Assembly (NCBI RefSeq): GCF_003387375.1
Contig: NZ_QUNG01000005.1
Span: 275,317-339,316 of the forward strand
Direction of reading: 5' to 3'
Length of the DNA stretch: 64,000 nucleotides
Source of the DNA: Marinomonas pollencensis
GTDB lineage: Bacteria > Pseudomonadota > Gammaproteobacteria > Pseudomonadales > Marinomonadaceae
Shown here: positions 21,201-29,010 of the stretch, piece after piece
How the letters are laid out: the number at the start of each line of letters is the position of its first letter
How positions within the stretch are numbered: position 1 is the stretch's first letter
Program-made: the position numbers and the translations under genes
Notes under the pieces: model-generated
What the model was told of the DNA's origin: nothing
Database searches by the model: none
What the model saw: only the letters and a program-made list of their open reading frames with translations

Positions 21201-21380
21201 CAATTGTGTAGCTGCATCCGTGCAAGTTTTTAGCGCCGCATCAGTTGGCTTGGCTAAAGGTAATAATTCGTTTAACCATTTTTCCTCATCCATATTGTAA
21301 AGAGGAGAAATAAGCTGCCACAATTCGTTAAGTGGTCGCTGAATGAAGTTGGGTTGTAATACTTCAATTGCTTTAAACAT
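18258..21380 (-). CDS. putA: Bifunctional proline dehydrogenase / P5C dehydrogenase PutA
   Basis: Converts proline to glutamate in two steps, FAD-dependent PRODH then NAD-dependent P5CDH, with substrate channelling. At 1040 residues it begins in the linker before PRODH: there is no N-terminal ribbon-helix-helix DNA-binding domain. PRODH (roughly residues 140-480) contains RLVKGAYWDSEIK. P5CDH (roughly 560-1040) contains the ETGGQNAML glutamate (Glu813) and the nucleophile in GQRCSALR (Cys847), and ends at GTGPKAGGPHYLQRF. The C-terminal tail domain is a separate downstream gene. Without the RHH domain it cannot self-repress, so control probably lies with the upstream AraC gene. Confidence 0.95.
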   Translation of the reverse strand: MFKAIEVLQPNFIQRPLNELWQLISPLYNMDEEKWLNELLPLAKPTDAALKTCTDAATQLIEQVRKDDDSMSMIDALLLEYSLDTKEGILLMCLAEALMRVPDKATADAFIKDRLSVADWASHAKNSDSFFVNASTWGLLLTGKIVTMDEKHDGTPANLVNRMVNRVSEPVIRKAMNQAMKIMGHQFVLGRSIEEALSRGKSYRDKGYTYSFDMLGEAALTAADADKYLKSYEQAVESVGRDTYTKGYRPTISIKLSALHPRYEVGSEERVMTELFESVKGLITKARALNVGITIDAEEADRLELSLQLFEKLYRDESVQGWGLFGLVIQAYSKRALPVLAWLAALAKEQGDRIPVRLVKGAYWDSEIKLCQQRGINGYPVYTRKEATDTSYLACARFLLSEHTRANIFPQFASHNAHTIATISCLAQELGATTQEYEFQRLHGMGDALYNSLIKGNDICVRIYAPVGSHKDLLPYLVRRLLENGANSSFVHRLIDARCPVSELVDHPVTTLESRKSLANPNIKLPIDMFAERKNSFGPNIEIASDWGPFKAKIDAFMTQDTQWRAYPLVGGEKVETGQTHTVTSPYDHSETAGQIDWADAATVTKAIDLAEAAYPAWSSRPASERADCLDKTADLMEENYAELIALCHREAGKTIQDSIDEVREAVDFCRYYAQQARTNFAAPHTFTNYLGQEQSVQMTGRGVFTCISPWNFPLAIFSGQVVAALVVGNTVVAKPAEQTSLIAVRAIEMMHQAGVPTDVLHLLPGDGATVGAPITSDKRIAGLAFTGSTGTAQLINRTLAARGVAPVPVIAETGGQNAMLIDSTSLPEQVVRDAVRSAFASAGQRCSALRVMFVQEDIADRVIPMIKGAMQEQSVGLPYLHSTDVGPVIDKKAQTMLLEHIERMKVEGKLIGETALPAFADKGTYVAPAAFEIASIDQLTDEKFGPILHVVRYKAKDLDKIIDTINNSGFGLTMGVHSRNETTCARIARRARVGNLYINRDQVGAVVGVQPFGGQGLSGTGPKAGGPHYLQRFAIEKQL

Positions 21381-21735
21381 GGTCGGATTCTCCCGCTACA
21401 AATCGAAAAGCCGATGGGCTTTTATTGATTAGACCGTGTGTTGTTATAGAGCTTATGACAGCTTTTTGAACTTCAATTAACGGTTTATTTTTACTGTTAA
21501 TTTGCAAAAAACTGCATGTCCGGATAATGGACACACTTTAGTTACAGAGTGTAGAAACTGTCTTTCGAAAAAGTCGGTTTTTTTTATAAGAAAATCCGAT
21601 TTTAAGGGGAGATAGTGCAAGCCGCTCGATAATTGTGCAAAAACAGTCGCTAAAATGATCGAAATGCTTACGAATGGTGCGTAACTGGTTTGGAGGTTCT
21701 GTGATGTTTTGGTATTAAAGGTTTGTTATAAAAAG
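21381..21735. other. putA upstream region
   Basis: 355 bases between the AraC regulator gene and putA, both on the - strand. AT-rich, with T and A runs around 21575-21605. It should hold the putA promoter and the activator site. I see no convincing ORF or sharp repeat. Confidence 0.5.
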
Positions 21736-22518
21736 TCAGATGTCCTGCTTAGGAAACTGTTTTTGATAGCGCAGCGGAGTAATACCCAAGGTTTGAGAAA
21801 AGACATTGGTCATGGCACTTTGGCTTGAAAAACCACACATCTCAGCAACTTGGATAGGGGGGAAACCATCGCTTAATAATTTCTGAGCTCGCTCTAAGCG
21901 TTTGCGCATTAAATACTGATGAGGTGTCATGCCGGTACGTTCTTTAAAGCGCTCGTGAAACTGACTCACGCTCAAAAAACAAAAATTGGCGAGCTGACTA
22001 ATATGAACACGACGGGATAAGTTGAGTTCAATAAATTGGTCGAGTTTTGAAATATCCAGATGGTTGCCACGCACGCGAACGTCTTTATTATTGGTCAGCT
22101 GATGGCGGATAGCGCTGAGCAAGGTGTTACCGCAAGCGCGGGCTAGCATTGGATCATTTGGGTATTGTTGTAACTCCCCAGATAATGCGGAAGCTAAAAT
22201 TTGTAATCTAGGGTTCAGCTGAAAGTAAGCGGCTTGATCGAACAGGCGCGAGACAATTTCATACTCTTCATCTGTAATGGCTTTTTGCGGAGGAATGGGC
22301 AAGTTAACCACCATAATCTGGTTGTCCCCTAGACCGGCAAAAGCATGGCTGTTTTCAGACGGCAAAATACAGCCACCGCCAGTAGGCAGTTGCTTACTTT
22401 TACCTTCAATATCGAAGTCGGTATTACCATCTACCACCACCACAAGTTGGTGATAATCATGATCGTGAGTATCGGCTTCGTTAGGTAAACTGAAAACGTC
22501 AGATTCGGAAGTGGTCAA
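21736..22518 (-). CDS. AraC-family regulator, probable put activator (PruR-like)
   Basis: Transcription factor with an N-terminal cupin sensor domain (DTHDHDYHQLVVVVDGNTDFDIEG) and a C-terminal double helix-turn-helix of AraC type (about residues 160-257: ISQLANFCFLSVSQFHERF, then VAEMCGFSSQSAMTNVFSQ). It sits directly upstream of putA on the same strand, like P. aeruginosa pruR, which activates proline catabolism; by analogy it may sense proline (inference). The start appears to be TTG at 22518: a stop lies two codons upstream and no in-frame ATG occurs near the N terminus. Confidence 0.82.
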   Translation of the reverse strand: MTTSESDVFSLPNEADTHDHDYHQLVVVVDGNTDFDIEGKSKQLPTGGGCILPSENSHAFAGLGDNQIMVVNLPIPPQKAITDEEYEIVSRLFDQAAYFQLNPRLQILASALSGELQQYPNDPMLARACGNTLLSAIRHQLTNNKDVRVRGNHLDISKLDQFIELNLSRRVHISQLANFCFLSVSQFHERFKERTGMTPHQYLMRKRLERAQKLLSDGFPPIQVAEMCGFSSQSAMTNVFSQTLGITPLRYQKQFPKQDI

Positions 22519-22650
22519 AGTCTAAAAACTCATCAATTTAATCATATGAAATATTGCCAAGTATAGCGGTCTTAACTGGTCTTTAGTAGAGGCAGGATGA
22601 TGAGAATTATTCAGTAAAATCTTTGCCTTCGCGGCACAGCGATAAGTAGC

Positions 22651-22680
22651 AAGACACCTTATTGATCTACAAGGTGTCTT
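22651..22680. terminator. Hairpin after the MDR oxidoreductase gene
   Basis: Perfect 10-bp stem AAGACACCTT/AAGGTGTCTT with a 10-base loop, 12 bases past the stop at 22693. No long T run on either side, so it is a weak or factor-assisted terminator candidate. Confidence 0.55.
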
Positions 22681-22692
22681 GCGTTTAAAAGG

Positions 22693-23652
22693 CTAATTAA
22701 TTTGCACCACCAAATTGCCTAATGCCCCAGATAATAGGACGTCATCATGGGCTTGAGCGAGTTCTGTTAATGGGTAGCTCTTGCGCACAACGGGCTTTAG
22801 TAGACCCTTTTGAAACAATGGCAGCATGGCTTTGGCGATTAACTGAAGGTCAGCGGGTTGGACATTCGCTAGAGCGACACCAATTACGGAAGCATCACGC
22901 GCCATTAAGTCTCTAGGGTTGATTTCTACCGTACCTCGGTTGCCGACAACTGCCACACAACCACCAAAGGCGAGGGCTTTTAAATCTTGGTCAAGGTTGT
23001 GATTAGCGAGCATCTCAATGATCACATTAAAGCCTGTTTCAAGTGATTGAAAAGGTACTAAATGATCGGCATCGTTATGCAGAATAACTTGGCTTACTCC
23101 TAGTTGATTCAGCAGTTCAACGCCGGCTTGAGTTCCGGCACTGGCAGTGACTTCCATGCCTGCGGCTAGAGCGAGTTGCACTGCTGCAGTACCAACGGCA
23201 CCCGTAGCACCATGGATTAACACCTTGTCGCCGGCTTTTGCTTGGGCACGACCAAATAATGCGCGGTGGGCTGTGGTGAAAGGTACTCCTAGACAAGCGC
23301 CTTCTTCGAAGCTTAGGCTGTCTGCCAGAGGAAAAAGTCTGTCCGGGCTACATACCGTGTATTCTGCCGCTGAACCGCCAAGGTTTCGGCTAAAATAAAC
23401 TCGTTGTCCAGCGCTGAAACCGGTCACATTTGACCCCACTTCAATGACAGTGCCTGCACCATCTGAACCAGGAGTATGAGGGAAATTAGCAGTATAATTA
23501 TTCACGCCTGAGCGAATATAAGTATCCACTGGGTTTACGCCTGCAGCACCGACTTTTACTAACACCTGATCTGCATTTATAGTAGGTGTATCCACGTCTA
23601 CTATGGTTAGATCGCTTGCTGGGCCGTAATTCATTATCTGCATTGCTTTCAT
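22693..23652 (-). CDS. NADPH:quinone oxidoreductase-like MDR protein
   Basis: Medium-chain dehydrogenase/reductase of the zinc-free quinone-oxidoreductase branch. The GroES-like N-terminal domain has VKVGAAGVNPVDTYIRSGV and the loop HTPGSDGAGTVIEVG; the Rossmann domain has VLIHGATGAVGTAAVQLALAAG, the NADPH-binding motif. There are no structural zinc cysteines. Start set at the ATG at 23652 (MKAMQIMNYG), 6 codons inside the open frame, with GCGAGAG upstream. It is a single-gene unit. Substrate unknown; roles in quinone or aldehyde detoxification are typical of the family. Confidence 0.85.
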   Translation of the reverse strand: MKAMQIMNYGPASDLTIVDVDTPTINADQVLVKVGAAGVNPVDTYIRSGVNNYTANFPHTPGSDGAGTVIEVGSNVTGFSAGQRVYFSRNLGGSAAEYTVCSPDRLFPLADSLSFEEGACLGVPFTTAHRALFGRAQAKAGDKVLIHGATGAVGTAAVQLALAAGMEVTASAGTQAGVELLNQLGVSQVILHNDADHLVPFQSLETGFNVIIEMLANHNLDQDLKALAFGGCVAVVGNRGTVEINPRDLMARDASVIGVALANVQPADLQLIAKAMLPLFQKGLLKPVVRKSYPLTELAQAHDDVLLSGALGNLVVQIN

Positions 23653-24080
23653 AAAACTCTCGCTTATCACCGTAGTTGTAATTGTTGTTTACGTCGAATA
23701 TCACTAGTGAGCAACAGTTTATGGGATATTGAAATGCATGGGAATCTTCTTCTGGCAGGAAATAGCGATACAGACATAAGTGGGTAAATGCTTTTAATAT
23801 TTCTGTAATATATAGGCTTTATAGTTTTGCCTAAATATAAGTAGTCTATGGAAGGTATGATGGCATTATCTAAGCCAGCGTCCTCTTAAAATGGCTAGCA
23901 ACTTAAAGCAAATGTGCCAGTTTGAGCTTTTGCTTGTTCTCTTTGGAAGTACCATGCAGGGCTGGTTCTAGCCGTAGTGTACTATCAGAAATGTACCATC
24001 AAGAAAGCAATACACTCAATAAACGGGTTTTCAATAAACCGCATTACAGTCATTAAGGCATCGGGGCGGAAGGACTAATT
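23653..24080. other. Divergent intergenic region before phoU
   Basis: About 430 bases between the leftward MDR gene and phoU. It should carry both promoters. I looked for tandem Pho-box repeats (CTGTCAT type) and saw none convincing. No ORF is supported. Confidence 0.5.
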
Positions 24081-24788
24081 ATGAAAGAGTTAACATCAGA
24101 TCACACATCGAAGCAGTTTAATAATGAGCTGGAAGCATTGCGCCAGCACTTTCTAACTATGGGTGGTGTGGTTGAGCTGCAAGTACAAAATGCGGTTCAA
24201 GCCTTGATTGATAGCAATGGTTCTTTGGCGGAAGATGTAAAAGACAAAGATGCGGCAGTGAATGAGCTAGATGAGATTATCGATCAAGAATGTAATCGTA
24301 TTTTAGCAAAACGCCAACCTGCGGCTGGTGATTTACGCATGGTTTTATCCATCAGCAAAGCGGTAAGTGAGCTTGAACGTATGGGTAACGAAGCGAAGAA
24401 AATTGCACGTTTGACCCTAAAATTGATTGATGAGGGTGAATCTCCTCGTGGTTATGTAGAGATTAATCGTATTGGCCAAATGGTATCGCGCATGATCCAC
24501 GATACTCTTGATGCTTACGCGCGTTTAGACATTGATGCTGCCATTGCCGTGGTAAAGCAGGACCATTCTGTGGATCAAGAATACAAAACGGCGTTACGCT
24601 CTTTAGTGACTTACATGATGGAAGATCCTCGTAGTATTTCTCGTGTTTTGAATGTGATTTGGGTGCTTCGCTCGCTAGAGCGTATTGGTGATTACTCGCG
24701 CCATGTGTGCCAACACTTGGTGTTCATGGTGAAAGGTGTGGATGTTCGCCATATACCAGCCCATGAAATTGCAGCACAAGTAAAGTAG
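24081..24788 (+). CDS. phoU: Phosphate-signalling protein PhoU
   Basis: Negative regulator of PhoR/PhoB signalling that links the kinase to the PstSCAB phosphate transporter. The 235-residue all-helical protein shows the two PhoU repeats, with the metal-binding type motifs DELDEIIDQECNRI-like (residues 55-73) and SKAVSELERMGNEAKKIA in the first repeat, and VIWVLRSLERIGDYSRH in the second. AAGGA precedes ATG. No pst genes are adjacent in this window; phoBR lies about 11 kb away. Confidence 0.95.
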   Translation: MKELTSDHTSKQFNNELEALRQHFLTMGGVVELQVQNAVQALIDSNGSLAEDVKDKDAAVNELDEIIDQECNRILAKRQPAAGDLRMVLSISKAVSELERMGNEAKKIARLTLKLIDEGESPRGYVEINRIGQMVSRMIHDTLDAYARLDIDAAIAVVKQDHSVDQEYKTALRSLVTYMMEDPRSISRVLNVIWVLRSLERIGDYSRHVCQHLVFMVKGVDVRHIPAHEIAAQVK

Positions 24789-24812
24789 TAACCCTCGGCG
24801 TTAAAGATTACG

Positions 24813-24853
24813 AAATGCCCCTAAACAGTTTACTAGTTTAGGGGCATTTTTTT
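24813..24853 (+). terminator. phoU terminator
   Basis: A 14-bp stem AAATGCCCCTAAAC/GTTTAGGGGCATTT with a 9-base loop, followed by further T residues on the + strand. Confidence 0.92.
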
Positions 24854-24960
24854 GGCTCCTCTTGGACGTTGAATTCCCCATTCTTTTACGTATTACCGCT
24901 TGGTTGTTAGCCTTTATTTACCTATCATTTGTGCCTGTTTTTCTTAATTAGGTAACTCCC

Positions 24961-25461
24961 GTGTTTGAGATAGAAGTCGACTCGAATAGCACACCTGAAG
25001 TGCATTATCAGGAATTGAATGAGCAGCTGGCAGGCCTATTAACAGGCGAGCGTGACTTGATTTGTAACGCGGCTCAGTTCTCTGCGTTTATCATGCAGAC
25101 GGTTGCTGATTTGAACTGGGCTGGCTTTTACTTTGCTCGTGGTGAAGAGCTTGTGTTGGGGCCTTATGTGGGCAAGGTGGCCTGTACCCGTATTCCTTTT
25201 GGGCGTGGGGTTTGTGGCGCCGCTGCCATCGAGCAAAAAACACAACGTGTTGACGATGTTCATGCTTTCTCTGGGCATATTGCCTGTGACGCCGCTTCTG
25301 CTTCTGAGGTTGTTATTCCGGTGGTTGTCGACGGTCGCTTTATAGGAGTGTTTGATATGGACAGTCCGCGAACTGGGCGTTTCTCAAGTGTCGATCAAAG
25401 TGGTTTAGAGCAATTAGTCGAGACCTTTGTAAAAGCGACCGACTTTTCTTGGTCATTTTAA
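24961..25461 (+). CDS. msrC: Free methionine-R-sulfoxide reductase (GAF type)
   Basis: Reduces free L-methionine-(R)-sulfoxide; cytosolic GAF-fold enzyme of E. coli MsrC (fRMsr) type. The 166-residue protein has the three conserved cysteines Cys75, Cys85 and Cys109 in VACTRIPFGRGVCGAAA and GHIACDAAS, with exactly the 10- and 24-residue spacing of E. coli Cys84/94/118, and the SELVIP-like SEVVIPVVVDGRFIGVFDMDS core. GTG start at 24961; no strong ribosome site. Single gene, convergent with the kinase-like gene. Confidence 0.92.
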   Translation: MFEIEVDSNSTPEVHYQELNEQLAGLLTGERDLICNAAQFSAFIMQTVADLNWAGFYFARGEELVLGPYVGKVACTRIPFGRGVCGAAAIEQKTQRVDDVHAFSGHIACDAASASEVVIPVVVDGRFIGVFDMDSPRTGRFSSVDQSGLEQLVETFVKATDFSWSF

Positions 25462-25530
25462 AATAGAGTTGTCGATTCACTTATCAAGCTATGTCAGGGC
25501 AAGTCGGTATTTTAGGCGCCCTGATGTCGC

Positions 25531-27336
25531 TTATGTTTTTTGAGCATTAAAATAACGTTTAAGGCGTATGTTCAACTGGGACTGAGTAAGAGGAAAGGTC
25601 AAACTTTGCGCGCGCGCCAAGTATGGGCATTGCTCTGGATCTAACTCAAGCTGATGATCATACAATACGAGGGCGCCGTTATTTTGCCAATGTAAGATAT
25701 GACTTTCTGTTTCCGGACTGATCACATCCGGCTCGGTAATAATGACCAAATCAATTTCTTCTCCCTCGTGATGAGGGCCTTCGGAATACAGTCCAGCTTC
25801 AATATTGATATCTTTTAATTGCAGTCCAAGAAATTTCGCTAAATGCTCATCTCTGGTAAAGATAAGGGCGCGTTTTTGTTCGGCACAGACGAAGTTATTG
25901 TTCTTCTCAGGTTGCTTTTCTGCTGCGTGATAAGGGATGTCGATCCAAAACTCTGTGCCGCTATTGGGTTCACTAGAAAAGTGAATATCCCCTCCCATTA
26001 GATGGACTAACTGATAACAAAGCGATAACCCAAGGCCAATATCACTTTGCAAGATGGAATGTTGATCGCTTTGAGTCAGAGGCGAAGTACGTAAATGTTT
26101 TTGCAGGGCGTGTTCTAGACCAAATCCTGTGTCTTTTATAGCGATTTGCAGCATGTTCGAGGTGTGGCTGTTTATCCCGTTGTGCGGTTGCGATGGCGCT
26201 ACACTAGAGGGCCTAAGGTGAATGCTGATGCTGCCTTGTGAAGTATGGGTGATCGCATTTTGTAACAGTTCTAAGATAATCTCTTTGACGCGTTTAAAGT
26301 CGAGATCAATCCAATCTGGTAAATCAGGGTCGACATAAGTGACTAATTTTAAACCTTTAGGCTGTAGTTTATGGGCGAATATATGCACATAATTATCTAG
26401 GCTACTACGTAACGATTCGGTGGTACTGACCAAATTGAGCTTTTGAGCGTCCATCAATACTAGATCGGAAAACATATTAATGGTGTGCAGTAGTTCATTC
26501 GCCGTTTCTTTGATATTGGTAGACAACGCCGAGTTGGATTTTTTCGTACCAGAATGACGCCCGGGTTGCCCTAATAAGGCTTGGATTTGCGGACGTGTCT
26601 CTTGCACAACCAAAGTCAGAATTTTGGCTTTTTCATCGTGAATGCGCTGAACTTCCAGAGCTCGCTGCTTATGGTCTTTGTGGTTTTTCCGGTATACAGA
26701 TAGCCCTTTAGCGATACATAAACAGAGCAAGAGTAAGCTGGCAAGAAAGCAAACCATGAGAATCCTGACGCGTTCAAGTTTATCGCCGAGCGCTCTTCGT
26801 TGTTGGGCAATGTATTTATTGGTGTCTTGGCTCACCAAAACAGTAAACTCATTTACTTGGTTATCGAGCCGCTTTAAGCGAGTCGTCATGTCATCCAGAT
26901 AAGACAGATCGCCCGCTTCGATTTTCGATAGATTTAAGCTAATAAGTTCTAGTTCGCCGGTAATAATATTGAGCAATCGCACCGTTCGACCGCCGGTTAA
27001 CCCGCGTATCAGGTAACCGACTTCGCCATTGCGTAATAAATCGACGCGGCTCATTAATAGGTCGTATTGCGCATAGGCTGCGCCTTGTAGAGGTAGGTCG
27101 TTCTCGTCTATTTGCACCAAATAATTGAGAAAGCGATAAGACTGTAATTGGAATTGTAAGGAGTTCCAGAGGGAATCTTCGTAAATGCGTTGTTTAGTCG
27201 CTTGAGAGCCATCACTGGAGTAGATAACAAGGCCAAATGAAAGTAATAAGGTGCTGATAAAGAAGGTGGCTAAGCCATAAATATACCAATGCTGTAATTT
27301 TGGTAAGGAAAGCCGATGTGTCAATCGTGACAGCAT
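25531..27336 (-). CDS. Histidine-kinase-like sensor lacking its phosphoacceptor His
   Basis: Inner-membrane signalling protein of 601 residues. Membrane helix about 18-40, periplasmic helical domain about 41-189, second helix about 190-213, then a HisKA-like helix, an HATPase domain and a C-terminal degenerate receiver-like domain (about 488-601). The ATPase boxes look intact: ELLQNA (N box, to residue 361), DTGFG (402-406) and GLGL (434-437). In the HisKA helix the usual S-H-E-x-R-T-P-L reads V-Q-E-T-R-P-Q-I, so Gln245 replaces the phosphoacceptor His. It starts 3 bases after the stop of the periplasmic gene at 27340, so the two are surely co-translated. Phosphotransfer in the usual way looks impossible. 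Confidence 0.82.
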   Translation of the reverse strand: MLSRLTHRLSLPKLQHWYIYGLATFFISTLLLSFGLVIYSSDGSQATKQRIYEDSLWNSLQFQLQSYRFLNYLVQIDENDLPLQGAAYAQYDLLMSRVDLLRNGEVGYLIRGLTGGRTVRLLNIITGELELISLNLSKIEAGDLSYLDDMTTRLKRLDNQVNEFTVLVSQDTNKYIAQQRRALGDKLERVRILMVCFLASLLLLCLCIAKGLSVYRKNHKDHKQRALEVQRIHDEKAKILTLVVQETRPQIQALLGQPGRHSGTKKSNSALSTNIKETANELLHTINMFSDLVLMDAQKLNLVSTTESLRSSLDNYVHIFAHKLQPKGLKLVTYVDPDLPDWIDLDFKRVKEIILELLQNAITHTSQGSISIHLRPSSVAPSQPHNGINSHTSNMLQIAIKDTGFGLEHALQKHLRTSPLTQSDQHSILQSDIGLGLSLCYQLVHLMGGDIHFSSEPNSGTEFWIDIPYHAAEKQPEKNNNFVCAEQKRALIFTRDEHLAKFLGLQLKDINIEAGLYSEGPHHEGEEIDLVIITEPDVISPETESHILHWQNNGALVLYDHQLELDPEQCPYLARAQSLTFPLTQSQLNIRLKRYFNAQKT

Positions 27337-27339
27337 TAT

Positions 27340-27858
27340 TTAATCAACCTGAGCGCTATTGGTAAGCACTTTTATTGAACTGACTTGCCAGATTGCTCGC
27401 CAGTAATACACTTCATGACGCAAATCTTTATTGTCATCAAATGGATAGAGCACCATGATGGGACCTAGATTTCTGATGCTGATGTCTTTGCCGTCTTTCT
27501 TGATCGCAAAAATAGCACCGTAATCCACAAAGTCGCTGATGGGAACATCGATCACATATTGGTTCAGTGCTTTGATGCGTAAGATATCGCCCGTTCCCCC
27601 CACAAGTTCTAGTAAATCCAGTGCAGAAAAACCAACATAGTCATGAGGGCGCTCTTTTTTGCTAACCCAAGCCATTGTCGTCGTCAGTTTATGTTGAGGT
27701 AATGCGGCCAGCATCTTTCTATCAAATTGTGCGCTATCACCGACATTGGTATTAGCGATGTTGCCCGTTAGGGTTAACAACACCGGGCCCGTTGGCTCGG
27801 GCAGTGCAAATGCTGGGACGACGAAAAGAAATCCAATCAACAATAAAAGTGCGCGCAT
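27340..27858 (-). CDS. Periplasmic molybdopterin-oxidoreductase-fold protein, no Cys
   Basis: A 172-residue protein with a cleavable signal peptide (MRALLLLIGFLFVVPAFA). The mature part resembles the sulfite-oxidase molybdopterin-binding fold (LLTLTGNI..., YVGFSALDLLELVG, DYGAIFAIKKDGKDI, GPIMVLYPFDD). It has no cysteine at all, so it lacks the Mo-ligating thiolate of active sulfite-oxidase enzymes and is probably a ligand-binding or sensory relative. It is the first gene of a two-gene unit with the kinase-like protein, which suggests that it feeds a periplasmic signal to it (inference). Confidence 0.75.
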   Translation of the reverse strand: MRALLLLIGFLFVVPAFALPEPTGPVLLTLTGNIANTNVGDSAQFDRKMLAALPQHKLTTTMAWVSKKERPHDYVGFSALDLLELVGGTGDILRIKALNQYVIDVPISDFVDYGAIFAIKKDGKDISIRNLGPIMVLYPFDDNKDLRHEVYYWRAIWQVSSIKVLTNSAQVD

Positions 27859-27958
27859 ACATAGATCCCTTATGATTTAGTCATGCTTTATCATATCAAA
27901 GTACGGACAATTTCGGAGGGTGCGATTGATCACAATAAACTCTATGTTTATAACAAAC

Positions 27959-27985
27959 GCCCAATAAACTATATAGGGCGCTGTT
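27959..27985 (-). terminator. Weak terminator candidate after oppF
   Basis: A short 5-bp stem CGCCC/GGGCG around a 12-base loop, followed on the - strand by TTTGTT. It lies about 25 bases past the oppF stop. Weak by structure. Confidence 0.35.
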
Positions 27986-28005
27986 AGGGGGTGAGTCAAG
28001 CTAAG

Positions 28006-29010
28006 TTATGCAATTTCTGCAAGTCGAATGCAGGCTGCTTGATGTTCTTCAGAGCACTTTTCGAGAGCAGGCTTTTGTTTTGTACACTCTTCATTAGCGT
28101 GTGGGCAACGGGTGCGAAATACACAGCCGGATGGTGGGCTAATCGGTGACGGTAAGTCGCCCGCTAGCAGTTGGATGCTTTTATTTCGCTCACGTTCCGG
28201 GTCTGGCACTGGTACGGCTGACAACAAGGCTTTGGTATAGGGGTGGCGCGGGTTGGCGTAAAGCGCATGCTTACTAGCGAGCTCAACCGCGTTACCAAGG
28301 TACATAACCAAGACCCGATCAGAGATGTGTTTTACCACACTTAAATCATGGGCGATAAAGACCAATGCCAAGCCCATTTCGGCTTGCAGCTCTTTTAACA
28401 GGTTCACGACCTGCGCTTGAATAGACACGTCCAAAGCCGAAACTGGCTCATCACAAACGACCAATTTAGGCTTCAGTATGAGTGCGCGAGCAATCCCAAT
28501 ACGCTGACACTGACCACCAGAAAACTCATGTGGGTAGCGGTTAATCACATTAGGTAGTAGCCCGACACGGTCCATGATGGCACGCACCTGATCCTTAACC
28601 TCTTGTTTGGATAAGTGCGGTTTAAAGGTGATCAAGGGCTCAGCAATAATGTCCCCAACCGTCATGCGTGGATTTAACGAAGCCAATGGATCTTGAAAGA
28701 TCATTTGCAGTTCTTGGCGCTTGTCGCGCATCTGTTTCTTATCAAGGTCGGTCAAATCTTGGCTGAGCCAAACGACACTGCCGTCGGTGATAGGCACCAA
28801 ACGCAACAGCGCACGCGCTAGGGTGGATTTGCCACAACCAGATTCGCCAACCACTCCTAAGGTTTCGCCCTCATAGATAGTCAGATCGACACCATCTACT
28901 GCTTTTAGGGCTTGCCCTTTTTGCCAAGGCCAGGCGTTATCGGGTTTGATATTGAAATGAACTTTTAAGTTCTTTACGTTCATTAAGACTGTGTTAGTTG
29001 AGTTGTTCAT
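28006..29010 (-). CDS. oppF: Oligopeptide ABC transporter ATP-binding protein OppF
   Basis: One of the two ATPases driving peptide import. Walker A GESGCGKS, signature FSGGQCQR, Walker B LVVCDEPVSALD, and the C-terminal cysteine-rich segment CVFRTRCPHANEEC typical of Opp/Dpp ATPases. I place the start at 29010 because this ATG overlaps the oppD stop as ATGA; the open frame extends to 29043. It is the last gene of oppABCDF. Confidence 0.92.
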   Translation of the reverse strand: MNNSTNTVLMNVKNLKVHFNIKPDNAWPWQKGQALKAVDGVDLTIYEGETLGVVGESGCGKSTLARALLRLVPITDGSVVWLSQDLTDLDKKQMRDKRQELQMIFQDPLASLNPRMTVGDIIAEPLITFKPHLSKQEVKDQVRAIMDRVGLLPNVINRYPHEFSGGQCQRIGIARALILKPKLVVCDEPVSALDVSIQAQVVNLLKELQAEMGLALVFIAHDLSVVKHISDRVLVMYLGNAVELASKHALYANPRHPYTKALLSAVPVPDPERERNKSIQLLAGDLPSPISPPSGCVFRTRCPHANEECTKQKPALEKCSEEHQAACIRLAEIA

